Shown: in pieces, positions 7,360 through 16,094 of the stretch
How positions within the stretch are numbered: the stretch's first letter is position 1
How the letters are laid out: every line of letters begins with the position of its first letter
DNA from: Streptomyces collinus
GTDB taxonomy: Bacteria; Actinomycetota; Actinomycetes; Streptomycetales; Streptomycetaceae
NCBI RefSeq assembly: GCF_031348265.1
Contig: NZ_CP133771.1
Location: 4,588,001 to 4,652,000 of the forward strand
DNA length: 64,000 nucleotides
Direction: 5' to 3'
Notes under the pieces: generated by a model
Databases searched by the model: none
What the model was told of the DNA's origin: nothing
The model's input: the letters and a program-made list of their open reading frames with translations, nothing else
Made by a program: the position numbers and the translations under genes

Positions 7360-9564
7360 TCAACGTACGTCGACCGCCGGACGGGAGGAGGGGCTTTTCT
7401 CCGGACCGGCGAGCGCCCGGCGCACCGCCCGCGAGGGCCACCAGCTCGACTCGCCCAACAGCAGCATCGTCGCCGGCAGCACCATGACGCGCACCACGAA
7501 CGCGTCGATGAGCACGGCCGCCGCCAGGACGAAGCCGATCTGCTTCATCTCGATGATGTGCAGGAAGACGAAGCTCGCGAACACCGTCGTCATCACCACC
7601 GCGGCGCTGGTCACCACACTCGCCGAGGACCGGATCCCGTCCAGCACCGCCTGCCGCGTGGGCACCCCGGCGAGCGCCGCCTCCCGGATCCGGCTGACTA
7701 CGAACACCTGGTAGTCCATCGACAGTCCGAAGAGGATCACGAAAAGGAACAGCGGTACCCGCGACCCGATCGACCCGGTGGACTCGAAGCCCAGCAGGCC
7801 CTCGGCCCAGGTCCCCTGGAAGACCAGCACGAGCAGCCCCAGCGCCGCCGCCGCGGACAGCAGGTTCAGGGCGACGCCGAGCAGCCCGAGGACCACCGAG
7901 CGGAAGGCGTACACGGTCATCGCGAACGTCACCAGCAGCAGCGCGCCCAGCACCAGCGGCAGTTTGCCGTTCTGGTGGGCGGGATAGTCGGCGTAGCGGG
8001 CGACGTCGCCGCTCACGCCGTACTCGGCGCCGGTGATCCGGCCGGCGGTGGCGGGCAGGAAGTCGTCCCGGAGCCGGTCGAGGGAGTCGTACGCCTCCTC
8101 GGAGTTGCCGAGGTAGGGCACCTTCAGTTCGAGGGTGCTGGTGCGCTCGTCGGCGGAGGTCCGGATGCGCGACGCCCCGGTGAACAGCGGGTCGGCCTCC
8201 GCCCGCCGGGCCACCTGCCGCAGGGCGGCGGTCACCTCCGCCGACCGCGAGGCGTCGGCCCGCACCACGACCTGGTGGGTCACCCGCTGCTCGGGGAACG
8301 CCTCGTTGAGCCGGTCGTACACCCGCATCGCGGGAATCTCGCGGGAGTGCGTGTCCCGGCTCATCTCGGTGATCTTCAGCCCGGCCAGCGGGAGGACCAG
8401 GGCCAGCAGCGCCAGGACCGATACGCACAGGGTGGCCAGGGGGTGCCGGGCCGCGGGGCGCAGCAGCGCGTTCCACATCCGGCCGCCGCCACCTTGGCCC
8501 CGCACCCTGCGGACGGGCTTCCCCCGCTCCGCCCGGCGCGACGCCCGGCGCTCCGCCCGCCGCCCCAGCTTCACCAGCAGCGCGGGCAGGGCCGTCAGCG
8601 AACTCGCCACCGCCACCAGGACGACCACGATGGTGCCGGTCGCGAGGGACGAGAAGATCACGTCGGAGGCCAGGTACAGCGTCGCCGTGGAGGCGACCAC
8701 CGCGAACCCGGAGACCACGACCGCCCGCCCCGAGGTCGCCGCGGCCAGCTCCACCACGGCTTCGGAGGACAGCCGGCCGCCGGAGCGGGCCCGCTCCTCC
8801 CGCTCGCGCTTGAGGTAGAAGAGCGTGTAGTCGACGCCGACCGCGAGGCCGATCATCAGGATGACGTTCGTACCGACCCCGGCGTCGGGCGACACGTGCG
8901 AGACGACCATCGAGAGGCCGACCGCCGCCGCGATCGACGACAGCGCCAGCAGCAACGGCACCCCGGCCATGGTCACCGACCCGAACACCACCAGCAGCGT
9001 CAGCAGGGTGAGGGGAAGGGTGATCGCCTCGGACAGCGCCAGGTCGTCACTGCGCTGCTGGTCGACTCCCTTGCTGACGGAGGGACTTCCGGTCTCCTCC
9101 AGCAGCAGCCCGGGGTGGCCCTTCTGCACCGCCGCCGTCTGCGCCAGCAGCGCGTCGACCTTGTCCTTGGCGTCGCGCTCCTCGCCCTTCAGCGTCACCT
9201 CGACCATCAGGGTCCGCCGGTCGCCGGACGGCAACGGGTCGGCCACGCCCGCCACTTCGGGCAGCCGCCGCATCCGGTCGGTCAGGTCCTTCGCGGCGGC
9301 CCGGGCGGCGTCCTGGTCCAGGGCACCGCCCGAGCGGGAGGAGATCAGCACCTGTTCGGCGGACCGGCGTTCCAGCTGGGCCTCGGCCGCGAGGGCCTCG
9401 GCCCGGCCTGCCTCACCGACCCGGTAGTCCGCCGTCTTCGCGCTGTTGGTGCCGACGGCACTGCCGGCCCCCAGGCACAGCACCACGAACACCAGCCAGC
9501 CGACGATCGCCCGCCAAGGATGTCGCGCACTCCAGCGCGCCACGCGCACAGTCAGTGAATTCAT
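7360..9564 (-). CDS. MMPL-family RND transporter
   Basis: About 734 residues. One N-terminal membrane helix is followed by a periplasmic-type domain, then a five-helix bundle, a second periplasmic domain and a second bundle, which is the internal duplication of MMPL exporters. Signature stretches include GLAVGVDYTLFYLKREREE in the first bundle and LFGLSMDYQVFVVSRIREA in the second; the acidic residues in GVDY and SMDY are the expected proton-relay positions. ATG at 9564 is preferred; a TTG two codons upstream (9570) is possible. MMPL proteins export lipids, siderophores or drugs powered by the proton gradient. Substrate unknown. First gene of the operon with the kinase and regulator. Confidence 0.93.
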   Translation of the reverse strand: MNSLTVRVARWSARHPWRAIVGWLVFVVLCLGAGSAVGTNSAKTADYRVGEAGRAEALAAEAQLERRSAEQVLISSRSGGALDQDAARAAAKDLTDRMRRLPEVAGVADPLPSGDRRTLMVEVTLKGEERDAKDKVDALLAQTAAVQKGHPGLLLEETGSPSVSKGVDQQRSDDLALSEAITLPLTLLTLLVVFGSVTMAGVPLLLALSSIAAAVGLSMVVSHVSPDAGVGTNVILMIGLAVGVDYTLFYLKREREERARSGGRLSSEAVVELAAATSGRAVVVSGFAVVASTATLYLASDVIFSSLATGTIVVVLVAVASSLTALPALLVKLGRRAERRASRRAERGKPVRRVRGQGGGGRMWNALLRPAARHPLATLCVSVLALLALVLPLAGLKITEMSRDTHSREIPAMRVYDRLNEAFPEQRVTHQVVVRADASRSAEVTAALRQVARRAEADPLFTGASRIRTSADERTSTLELKVPYLGNSEEAYDSLDRLRDDFLPATAGRITGAEYGVSGDVARYADYPAHQNGKLPLVLGALLLVTFAMTVYAFRSVVLGLLGVALNLLSAAAALGLLVLVFQGTWAEGLLGFESTGSIGSRVPLFLFVILFGLSMDYQVFVVSRIREAALAGVPTRQAVLDGIRSSASVVTSAAVVMTTVFASFVFLHIIEMKQIGFVLAAAVLIDAFVVRVMVLPATMLLLGESSWWPSRAVRRALAGPEKSPSSRPAVDVR

Positions 9565-9677
9565 GCCCAAAAGCGTTGCTGAACAGGGCAGTTGCCGGAC
9601 AGAGGCACTCGGTTGAACCTGCCGTCCACCGTTCGGTGGACCCGGGCCCGGGGGGTTTCCCCACCCGGGCCGGGGGG

Positions 9678-11654
9678 TCAGCCCGGCTTCAGGACGACGG
9701 CTTGGCCGCCCGCCGGGGCCATCGCCACGTCGAGGGTGCCGTCGGCGGTGACGGTCCGGGTGCCGACCACGACCGGGGTCTGGTACGGGTTCGCGCCCGG
9801 GGTGCCGTCGGCGTAGACCGTCGCCGTCCAGGTGCCGCCGCCGAGGAAGGAGAGGGGGAGGGACAGGGTGCGGGACGCTTCGTTCGTCATGGCGCCCAGG
9901 TACCAGGTGGAGCCGTTGCGCCGGGCCACCGCGATGTACTCGCCGATCGCACCGGCGAGCGTGCGGCTCTCGTCCCAGGTCACCGGCACGGCGTTGAACC
10001 AGGGCAGGCCGGGCCAGTTCGCCGGGTTGTTGTACTTGGACGGTTTGTCGTACCAGAAGAGGAAGTTGAGCGGCTGGTAGTAGACCGCGGCCATGGCCAT
10101 CTGGTGGGCGTTGGTCGTCTTGTCGCGGGACTGGCCGTAGCAGATCGTGTAGTCCATCGGGCCGCCGATGTTGCGGGCGAACGGCAGCGTCACGTTGTGC
10201 GTGGCGGTCGGGAACTGCTCGTTGCCGCGCACGCCCTCCAGGCTGATCCAGTTCGGGTAGGTCCGCTCGTACCCGAACGGCCGGACGTCGTCGTGCATGT
10301 CGATCAGCAGCTCGTACCGCGCGGCGGTCCTCGCCCAGTCGATGATCCGGTCGGTCATCGTCCGCGTGCCGTCGTTGATGAACCCGAGCTTGATGCCCCG
10401 CACGCCCCAGCTCTTGTAGAGCGCGAACAGGGAATCGGCGTCGGTCAGCGCGAGCCGGTTGACGTAGAGGAAGACGCCGATGCCCTGGCTCGTGGCGTAC
10501 GAGACGACCGACGTCAGGTCGATGGCGGCGATGGGCCGGGTGGCGTCGGGCGTGCTGAACTCCGGGCCGTACCAGCCGGCGTCGTACTCGATGTACTCAA
10601 GCCCCCGGGCCACGGCGAAGTCGACGCCCTGGAGTCCGGCGGCGGTGGTGAGTTCGCAGCGGAAGACCTTGCCCGGCTTGATCCAGGCGGTGTCGGAAAG
10701 GGCGTTCGGCGGGGCCAGGTTGAGGACCAGCTCGGCGTTGTCGACGAGTTCGGCGTGGGTGGCGCCGATGACCACCGCCCGCCACGGGGTGGCGAAGGGC
10801 GTGGTGACGGTCGTGGCCGTCTCCACCGGGCCGGTGCCGCGGGCGGTGTGCTCCATGAGGAACGCGGAGAGGGTGTTCGGCTCGCCGGGGACCGAACCGA
10901 GCATCAGCCGCGGGTACATGACCCGTGACGACTCGCAGACGCAGGCGATGAGACCGCCGGGCAGCGTGGCGGTCAGCGGCAGGTCGGTCAGGGGGCCGTT
11001 GTCCGTGGTGGCGGTGCCGGTGACGGGTAGGGAGCCCGGCGCCACCGGCTCGTAGGCGTTCTCGTCGCGGGCGCTGTAGACGGTCGTGCCGTCCGGGAAG
11101 ACGAACGTCGTCAGCTCGTCGGCGATGGTGGCGGTGCCCTGGTCGAGGAGGAGGTAGCGCAGGGCGACGCCGGTCCTGTAGGCGCGCACCTGCACGCCGA
11201 ACCGGATGCCGGAGGCCCGGTCCGTCAGGTCCCAGCGCTGCTCCTGGTAGTGGTCGGTGACCGTCGCGTTGCGGCCGTACGCCGGGGTCCAGGTGGTGCG
11301 GCGGGTGCGGTGCCGCTCCCGGATCACCCGGACGTCCCGGCCGAGGACGGTGCCGTCGTCGAGCCGGAGGCCGAGGGCCGAGGCGGCGACCACCGTCCGC
11401 CCGCCGCGGCGGGCGGACCAGCGGAGGACGCCGTGCGCGACGGAGAGGGTGACGGAGGTGCCGCCCATCCGGGCGGTGACGCTCCGCGGCCGGTCGTCGC
11501 CGGCCGTGGATGCCGCGGACGCCGCGGGTGCGGTGCCGGTCCCGGCGGCGGTCAGTCCGGTGGCGGTCAGTCCGGCGGTGGCGGCGCCCTTGAGCATCAC
11601 CCGGCGGGACGCCGGCCTCACGGAGGGCTCTTCCCGATCTCCCGCAGCTCTCAT
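9678..11654 (-). CDS. Secreted glycoside hydrolase, GH97-like (alpha-glucosidase/alpha-galactosidase type)
   Basis: A 658-residue protein. A Tat-type signal (SRRVMLKGAATAG) lies near residues 17-29. An N-terminal beta-sandwich comes first (GHs of this family have 'KDYQEQ'-like strands, here VTDHYQEQRWDLTDRASG), then a TIM barrel (LEYIEYDAGWYGPEF, GVRGIKLGFINDGTRTM, LLIDMHDDVRPFGYERTYPN, SLEGVRGNEQFP), and a C-terminal domain with RNGSTWYLGAMTNEASRTL. This order is that of GH97. Members are inverting alpha-glucosidases or retaining alpha-galactosidases; I cannot decide which from sequence alone. A ribosome-binding site GGGAAGG precedes the ATG. It stands alone and is transcribed toward the MMPL operon. 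Confidence 0.85.
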   Translation of the reverse strand: MRAAGDREEPSVRPASRRVMLKGAATAGLTATGLTAAGTGTAPAASAASTAGDDRPRSVTARMGGTSVTLSVAHGVLRWSARRGGRTVVAASALGLRLDDGTVLGRDVRVIRERHRTRRTTWTPAYGRNATVTDHYQEQRWDLTDRASGIRFGVQVRAYRTGVALRYLLLDQGTATIADELTTFVFPDGTTVYSARDENAYEPVAPGSLPVTGTATTDNGPLTDLPLTATLPGGLIACVCESSRVMYPRLMLGSVPGEPNTLSAFLMEHTARGTGPVETATTVTTPFATPWRAVVIGATHAELVDNAELVLNLAPPNALSDTAWIKPGKVFRCELTTAAGLQGVDFAVARGLEYIEYDAGWYGPEFSTPDATRPIAAIDLTSVVSYATSQGIGVFLYVNRLALTDADSLFALYKSWGVRGIKLGFINDGTRTMTDRIIDWARTAARYELLIDMHDDVRPFGYERTYPNWISLEGVRGNEQFPTATHNVTLPFARNIGGPMDYTICYGQSRDKTTNAHQMAMAAVYYQPLNFLFWYDKPSKYNNPANWPGLPWFNAVPVTWDESRTLAGAIGEYIAVARRNGSTWYLGAMTNEASRTLSLPLSFLGGGTWTATVYADGTPGANPYQTPVVVGTRTVTADGTLDVAMAPAGGQAVVLKPG

Positions 11655-11672
11655 CGTCAGGGACCTTCCCTC

Positions 11673-11690
11673 GTAGTAATAGGGTAGTAA
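11673..11690. promoter_or_regulatory. Direct repeat upstream of the GH97 gene
   Basis: Two GTAGTAA copies (11673-11679 and 11684-11690) are spaced 11 bp, about one helical turn, 20-35 bp upstream of the GH97 start. They may be part of the promoter or a regulator site. Only the repeat itself is observed. Confidence 0.35.
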
Positions 11691-11791
11691 CCGTTTTCCG
11701 TCGGCGGCGAGTGCAGTTCTACGCGCCGCCGCGAAGGCGGGTCAAGACCCCGGAGCTCCTGGGATACGCGAACACGGAGGGCCGGGCGCGG

Positions 11792-12679
11792 TCAGAGGCC
11801 GAACAGCTCCGCCGCGTTGTCGTGGCACACCGCCCTCAGCCACGCGTCCCCGAGGTCCAGCCGCTCCAGCGCGTGGAGCTGGTCCACGTACGGGTAGGGG
11901 ATGTTGGGGAAGTCGGAGCCGAGCAGAATGCGGTCGCCGGCGTCCGCCAGCCGGGGCAGGGCCCGGCGCGGGAACGGCGCGAGCCGCTCGGCGAAGTCGG
12001 TGAACGCCATCGTCGTGTCCAGCCGCACCTCCCCGTACCGCTCGGCGAGGCCGAGGAACTCCTCGTACTCGGGCATCCCCATGTGGGCGACGATCAGCCG
12101 GAGCCGGGGGTGCTCCGCCAGCACCCGTGCGATCGGCCCGGGGCCGGTGTGCTTGCCGGGCGCGGGACCGGAACCGCAGTGGATCACCACGGGGACCCCG
12201 GCCTCGGCCAGCACGCCCCAGGCCGGACGGAGCAGGTCGTCGGCCGGGTCGTAGGCCCCCACCTGCACATGCGCCTTGAAGACCCGCGCGCCCGCCGCGA
12301 CGGCTTCCCGTACGTACGCCTCGACTCCCGGCTCGGGGAACAGGGTCGCGGTGTGCAGACAGTCCGGGGTGCGGCGCGCGAAGTCGGCCGCCCAGCCGTT
12401 CAGCCAGCGGGCCATGCCGGGCTTGTGCGGATAGAGCATCGAGGTGAAGGCCCGGACCCCGAACCCCCGGAGGATCCGGGCCCGTTCGGCCTCCGCTTCC
12501 CGGTAGGTGATGGGCCACTCCAGCCCGCCGGTGAGCGGCCCGAGCGCGTCGAAGTACTCCCAGACCTTGTCCAGGACCCGCTCGGGCATGAAGTGCGTGT
12601 GCACGTCGACGAGGCCGGGGAGCCCGAGCCGCCCCCAGAAGCGGCGGATGTCATCGGGCTCGTCACCGTGATCGTTCAT
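11792..12679 (-). CDS. Amidohydrolase family protein (COG2159, ACMSD-like)
   Basis: A 295-residue TIM-barrel amidohydrolase. VDVHTHF (HxH motif, residues 25-30) gives the first metal ligands, VFKAHVQVGAYDP and VIHCGSGPAPGKHTG hold the next, LIVAHMGMPEYEEF another His, and ILLGSDFPNIPY the catalytic/metal Asp. Such proteins hydrolyse or decarboxylate small ring or acid substrates in the cytoplasm; the exact substrate is unknown. ATG at 12679 is preferred to a GTG three codons upstream. It stands alone between a secreted protein gene and the GH97 gene, all on the minus strand. Confidence 0.85.
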   Translation of the reverse strand: MNDHGDEPDDIRRFWGRLGLPGLVDVHTHFMPERVLDKVWEYFDALGPLTGGLEWPITYREAEAERARILRGFGVRAFTSMLYPHKPGMARWLNGWAADFARRTPDCLHTATLFPEPGVEAYVREAVAAGARVFKAHVQVGAYDPADDLLRPAWGVLAEAGVPVVIHCGSGPAPGKHTGPGPIARVLAEHPRLRLIVAHMGMPEYEEFLGLAERYGEVRLDTTMAFTDFAERLAPFPRRALPRLADAGDRILLGSDFPNIPYPYVDQLHALERLDLGDAWLRAVCHDNAAELFGL

Positions 12680-12799
12680 GGTGCCCACGATCGGGTGGGA
12701 CGGGGCGGCGGGGCCAGTGCCGTGCGCGAGAGATCCGTGAGGGATCGGTCACGCCCGCCACGGCCCGCCGTCCCCATCTCCGGGCGACGTGGCGACGCT

Positions 12800-13306
12800 T
12801 CAGCCGATGCGGGCGCACAGGTCGTCCGTGCTCCCGTGGACGAGGTGCACGGACTTGTACCCGGTGGCGCCGATGTCCATCGTGTAGACGCCGTCGATGA
12901 TGTACAGGCCGCGCGGCAGGGTGCCACCGCCCTCCCCGACGCCGACGAACACCGGGCCGTGCACGGCCCAGCGCTGTGATCCGTCGCGCCGGTACTCGAC
13001 GACGGCCGAGCCGCTCGCGTCGGCGTCGTGGGTGGCGCCGGTCCCGGTGTTCGTGACGCGGATGACCAGGTCGCCCTTGTAGGCGACCCGCCGTGCGGAG
13101 CCGTCGGGGTAGGTGCTCAGCACCCGCCGCACCACCTCGTCGACGACGGGCTCGCCGTGGACGGGGAAGTCGCACCGCACACCGGCGGCGACGTCCCACG
13201 GTGCTGAGGGCGCGGGCTCCCAGCCGGGCCCGTCAGCGGCGGACGCGGGCTGCGGGCCGAGCAGCACGGCCACAAGTGCCAGTGGCGCGAGGGCGATTCG
13301 ACGCAT
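12800..13306 (-). CDS. Secreted protein of unknown function
   Basis: A 168-residue protein with a standard signal peptide (MRRIALAPLALVAVLLG, cleavage after ASAAD). The mature part is about 145 residues and beta-rich (GDLVIRVTNTGTGATHD, GSAVVEYRRDGSQRW). It has one early Cys (RCDFP) and one near the C-terminus (DLCARIG) that could form a disulfide. No catalytic motif is recognised. It is divergent from the SARP-CGNR gene, with 120 bp between starts. Function unknown. Confidence 0.8.
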   Translation of the reverse strand: MRRIALAPLALVAVLLGPQPASAADGPGWEPAPSAPWDVAAGVRCDFPVHGEPVVDEVVRRVLSTYPDGSARRVAYKGDLVIRVTNTGTGATHDADASGSAVVEYRRDGSQRWAVHGPVFVGVGEGGGTLPRGLYIIDGVYTMDIGATGYKSVHLVHGSTDDLCARIG

Positions 13307-13426
13307 GATTCTCCCTGGGGAAGAGGGGCGGAAGGACGGTGCGCCGAAGTCTGGCCCCTGCTTCTGACCAAAGCCTCACCACTCCCGGCCCCCGGCCGCG
13401 CCGCCCGGTTACGCTGCCGGGCAGCC

Positions 13427-14770
13427 ATGGATTTCCAGCTGCTCGGTCCGTTCGCCGCCCGTCACGAGGGGCGGCCCGTGCTGCTCGGCAGCCGCCGTCA
13501 GGAGCGGTGCCTGCTGGCCGTCCTGCTGCTGCACGCCGGCCACTCCGTCTCGACCGGCCGCCTCATCGACCTGCTCTGGGACGACGCCCCGCCCGCCTCG
13601 GCCCGCGCCACCGTCCACACCTACGTCGGCCGGCTCCGCGCCGCACTCCGGCCGTACGAGGTGTCCGTCGAGACCCGGCACGACGGCTACGCGGTGGAGC
13701 GGGGCCCGCACCGGATCGACGCGCAGGAGTTCACCGAGCTCGTCGGGCACGCGGCCGACGCCCGTGACCCGGTGGAGCGGATCGGCCACTACGACCGTGC
13801 CCTCGCCCTCTGGCGCGGCCCCCTGCTCGCGGATGTCGCCGACGACCGGCTGCGTTCACGGCTCGACGGCAGACTGGGCGAACTGCGGCTGTCGGCGGCG
13901 GAACGACGGGCGGAGGCCCAGCTCGGCATGGGGCTGCCCGAGCGGGTCGTCGCGGACCTGACGCCGCTGCTCCAGGAGCATCCGGCCCGCGAGCACCTGG
14001 TCGCCACGCAGATGACCGCCCTGCACCGCTCGGGCCGCCGGGCCGAAGCGCTCCGCCTCTACGGCCGTACCCGCGCCCTTCTCGCGACCGACCTCGGCAT
14101 CGAGCCGGGCAGCGAACTGCGCACCCTGTACGAGCGGATGCTGAGCGGCGACCCCCGGCTGGACCGGCCGCCCGGGCCCGTCTACGCGGTGCGGGTCGAC
14201 GACCAGTGGCTCCCCTGGAGCACGAGCGGACACCCCGCGCTGGAGTTCTGCAACACCTACGCCGGGTGGGGCGGGGACCGGCGTCCCGGGTCGGAGTGGC
14301 TGCCCGGTTACGCCACGTTCGCCGTGTGGGCCGGGCACCTGGACCTGACCGAACACCGGCAGACCGCCCGGCTGCGGGAACAGGCCCTGCGCCGGCCGGA
14401 CGAGGCCACCGCCGCCCTCGACGAGGCCCGGCGGTTCCGCACGGACCTGTACGCCTGCCTGACCGACCCGCAGGACGGCCGGGCGTTCAAGGCGGTCGCC
14501 GCGGTGGTGGAGGAGGCCGCGGGGCTCTCGGTCTTCACCCGGGGCGAGGACGGCCTGGGCCGCTGGCAGCCGTCCCCGTCCGCCGGGCTGCGCCTGCCCC
14601 TGCACGCGGTGGCCCGCACGGCGGGCGAACTCCTCGCCGACCCCCGCCGCTTCACCGTCCGCACCTGTCCCGCCCCCGACTGCGGCTGGCTGTTCCTCGA
14701 CGAGAGCGGCCGCCGCAGGTGGTGCAGCCTGCGCACGTGCGGGACGAGACGGGGCTGCGGTGTGAGCTGA
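13427..14770 (+). CDS. SARP-type regulator fused to an ABATE/CGNR zinc-finger module
   Basis: A 447-residue protein. Residues 1-90 form the OmpR-like winged helix of SARP regulators (LIDLLWDDAPPASARATVHT, YVGRLRAAL). Residues about 92-240 are the bacterial transcriptional activation domain (REHLVATQMTALHRSGRRAE, DLGIEPGSEL). From about 258 the sequence turns into the ABATE domain of CGNR proteins (HPALEFCNTYAGWGG), ending with a zinc-ribbon-like CPAPDCGWLFLDESGRRRWC and CGTR near 440. CGNR proteins normally have CGNR followed by a basic helix; here Asn is Thr and the protein stops six residues later. SARPs activate secondary-metabolite or developmental genes. The fusion is unusual. ATG start; no nearby biosynthetic cluster is seen. 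Confidence 0.85.
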   Translation: MDFQLLGPFAARHEGRPVLLGSRRQERCLLAVLLLHAGHSVSTGRLIDLLWDDAPPASARATVHTYVGRLRAALRPYEVSVETRHDGYAVERGPHRIDAQEFTELVGHAADARDPVERIGHYDRALALWRGPLLADVADDRLRSRLDGRLGELRLSAAERRAEAQLGMGLPERVVADLTPLLQEHPAREHLVATQMTALHRSGRRAEALRLYGRTRALLATDLGIEPGSELRTLYERMLSGDPRLDRPPGPVYAVRVDDQWLPWSTSGHPALEFCNTYAGWGGDRRPGSEWLPGYATFAVWAGHLDLTEHRQTARLREQALRRPDEATAALDEARRFRTDLYACLTDPQDGRAFKAVAAVVEEAAGLSVFTRGEDGLGRWQPSPSAGLRLPLHAVARTAGELLADPRRFTVRTCPAPDCGWLFLDESGRRRWCSLRTCGTRRGCGVS

Positions 14771-14780
14771 GGACGGGGCC

Positions 14781-15030
14781 GGGGGGGGGGGTGACGCGTT
14801 GGCGGCCGGAAGCGCGGCCGCGCGCCGCCTGCCGCGCGCCGCCTGCCGTCTGCTGCCTGCCGCGCGGCGCCTGCCCCCCCGGCAGCCTGCCCCCCGGGCA
14901 GCCTGCCGCCCGCCGCGCGCCGCCTGCCGCGCGCCGCCTGCCGCGCGCCGCCTGCCCCCCGGCAGCCTGCCCCCCGGGCAGCCTGCCGCCCGCCGCGCGC
15001 CGCCCGCCGCCCGCCCCTTGCCACCCGCCG
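14781..15030. repeat. Low-complexity GC repeat between convergent genes
   Basis: An 11-base G run (14781-14791) is followed by a degenerate array of CGCGCCGCCTGC-like units. A 44-bp block is duplicated with an 80-bp period (14881-14924 and 14961-15004). GGCAGCCTGCC elements can fold on themselves. The array lies between the convergent SARP-CGNR and prolyl aminopeptidase genes, so it may end transcription from both sides. No coding gene is supported here. Confidence 0.8.
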
Positions 15031-15050
15031 GACGGCGCCCCGCGGAGCCC

Positions 15051-16013
15051 TCACGCCTCCCGGAACCGGTCCGTCGCCGCCACCACGGCCGCCGTCATGG
15101 AGGTTCCCGACAGCCCGTGCCCCTCGCCGCCGATCAGGACGAGTTCCGCGTCCGGCCACGCCTGTGCCAGGTGCCACGCGATGTCCGCAGGCCCGCTGAT
15201 GTCCATCCGGCCGTGGATCAGCACGCCCGGGATGCCGGCCAGCTTCCCGGCGTCGCGCAGCAGCGCCCCGTCCTCCAGGAAGGCGGTGTGCCGCCAGTAG
15301 TGCGTGACGAGCCGGGCGAAGCGCATCCGGAAGCGCGGGTCCTCGTAGCGCGGGTCGGGCCGGTGCCCGGGCAGGGTGGAGACGTGCACGTCCTCCCACC
15401 GGCACCACTCCCGCGCGGCCCGCTCCCGTACGGCGGGATCGGGGTCGGCGAGCATCCGGGCGTAGGCCTCCACCAGGCTCCCCTCGCGCTCGGCCTCCGG
15501 CACGGCGTCGCGGAACCGGGCCCACTCCTCGGGGAAGATCCGCCCCATGTCCCGGGTGACCCACTCCACCTCGCGGCGCGTGGTGCTGGTGACGCTGAAG
15601 AGGACCAGCCCGGACACGGACCCCGGGTGCCGCTCGGCGTAGGCCAGGGCGAGGGTGACGCCCCAGGAGCCGCCGAGGACCAGCCACTCCCCGATGCCGA
15701 GGTGCTCCCGCAACCGCTCGATGTCGGCGATGAGATGGTGCGTGGTGTTGGCGGCGAGCGGGGTTCCCGTGTCGGCCGCGTCGGGCGTGCTCCGCCCGCA
15801 CCCGCGCTGGTCGAGGAGCACGATGCGGTACGCCGCCGGGTCGAACAGCCGCCGCCAGAAGGGCCCCGCCCCGGAACCGGGCCCGCCGTGCAGCACGAGG
15901 GCGGGCTTGCCCGCGGGGTTCCCGCAGACCTCCCAGTACACGCGGTTGCCGTCGCCGACATCGAGCATGCCGTGCGCGTACGGCTCGATGCCGGGGGGAT
16001 AGGGCTCGGCCAT
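15051..16013 (-). CDS. pip: Prolyl aminopeptidase (proline iminopeptidase)
   Basis: A 320-residue alpha/beta hydrolase of family S33. HGGPGSG (42-48) is the oxyanion loop and DQRGCGRSTP the family signature; GGSWG places nucleophile Ser116; the acid is in HGRMDISGP and the base His in GGEGHGL. It removes N-terminal proline from peptides in the cytoplasm. Length matches the family. An AGGAGAG ribosome-binding site precedes the ATG at 16013. It is divergent from a MarR gene with a palindrome between them, so it is probably repressed by MarR. Confidence 0.92.
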   Translation of the reverse strand: MAEPYPPGIEPYAHGMLDVGDGNRVYWEVCGNPAGKPALVLHGGPGSGAGPFWRRLFDPAAYRIVLLDQRGCGRSTPDAADTGTPLAANTTHHLIADIERLREHLGIGEWLVLGGSWGVTLALAYAERHPGSVSGLVLFSVTSTTRREVEWVTRDMGRIFPEEWARFRDAVPEAEREGSLVEAYARMLADPDPAVRERAAREWCRWEDVHVSTLPGHRPDPRYEDPRFRMRFARLVTHYWRHTAFLEDGALLRDAGKLAGIPGVLIHGRMDISGPADIAWHLAQAWPDAELVLIGGEGHGLSGTSMTAAVVAATDRFREA

Positions 16014-16070
16014 GCGCGATGTCCTCTCCTGACCTGCCTCGGACGACTTGCCTCGGACACACCCTGGATA

Positions 16071-16084
16071 TAACAGCGCTGTTA
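16071..16084. promoter_or_regulatory. Perfect palindrome, likely MarR operator
   Basis: TAACAGCGCTGTTA is a perfect 14-bp inverted repeat, A/T-rich at its ends in a very GC-rich region. It sits 11 bp upstream of the marR GTG and 57 bp upstream of the pip ATG. Size and placement fit a MarR dimer site controlling both divergent genes. Confidence 0.75.
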
Positions 16085-16094
16085 GATTATCAGC

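Noticed and set aside
7558..9558. A 666-residue plus-strand frame
   Set aside because: Shadow of the MMPL gene on the other strand with Gln/His-rich, non-protein-like composition.
13427..14770. SARP-CGNR gene as a sign of a biosynthetic gene cluster
   Set aside because: No polyketide, peptide synthetase, terpene or RiPP genes are visible within 10 kb on either side.
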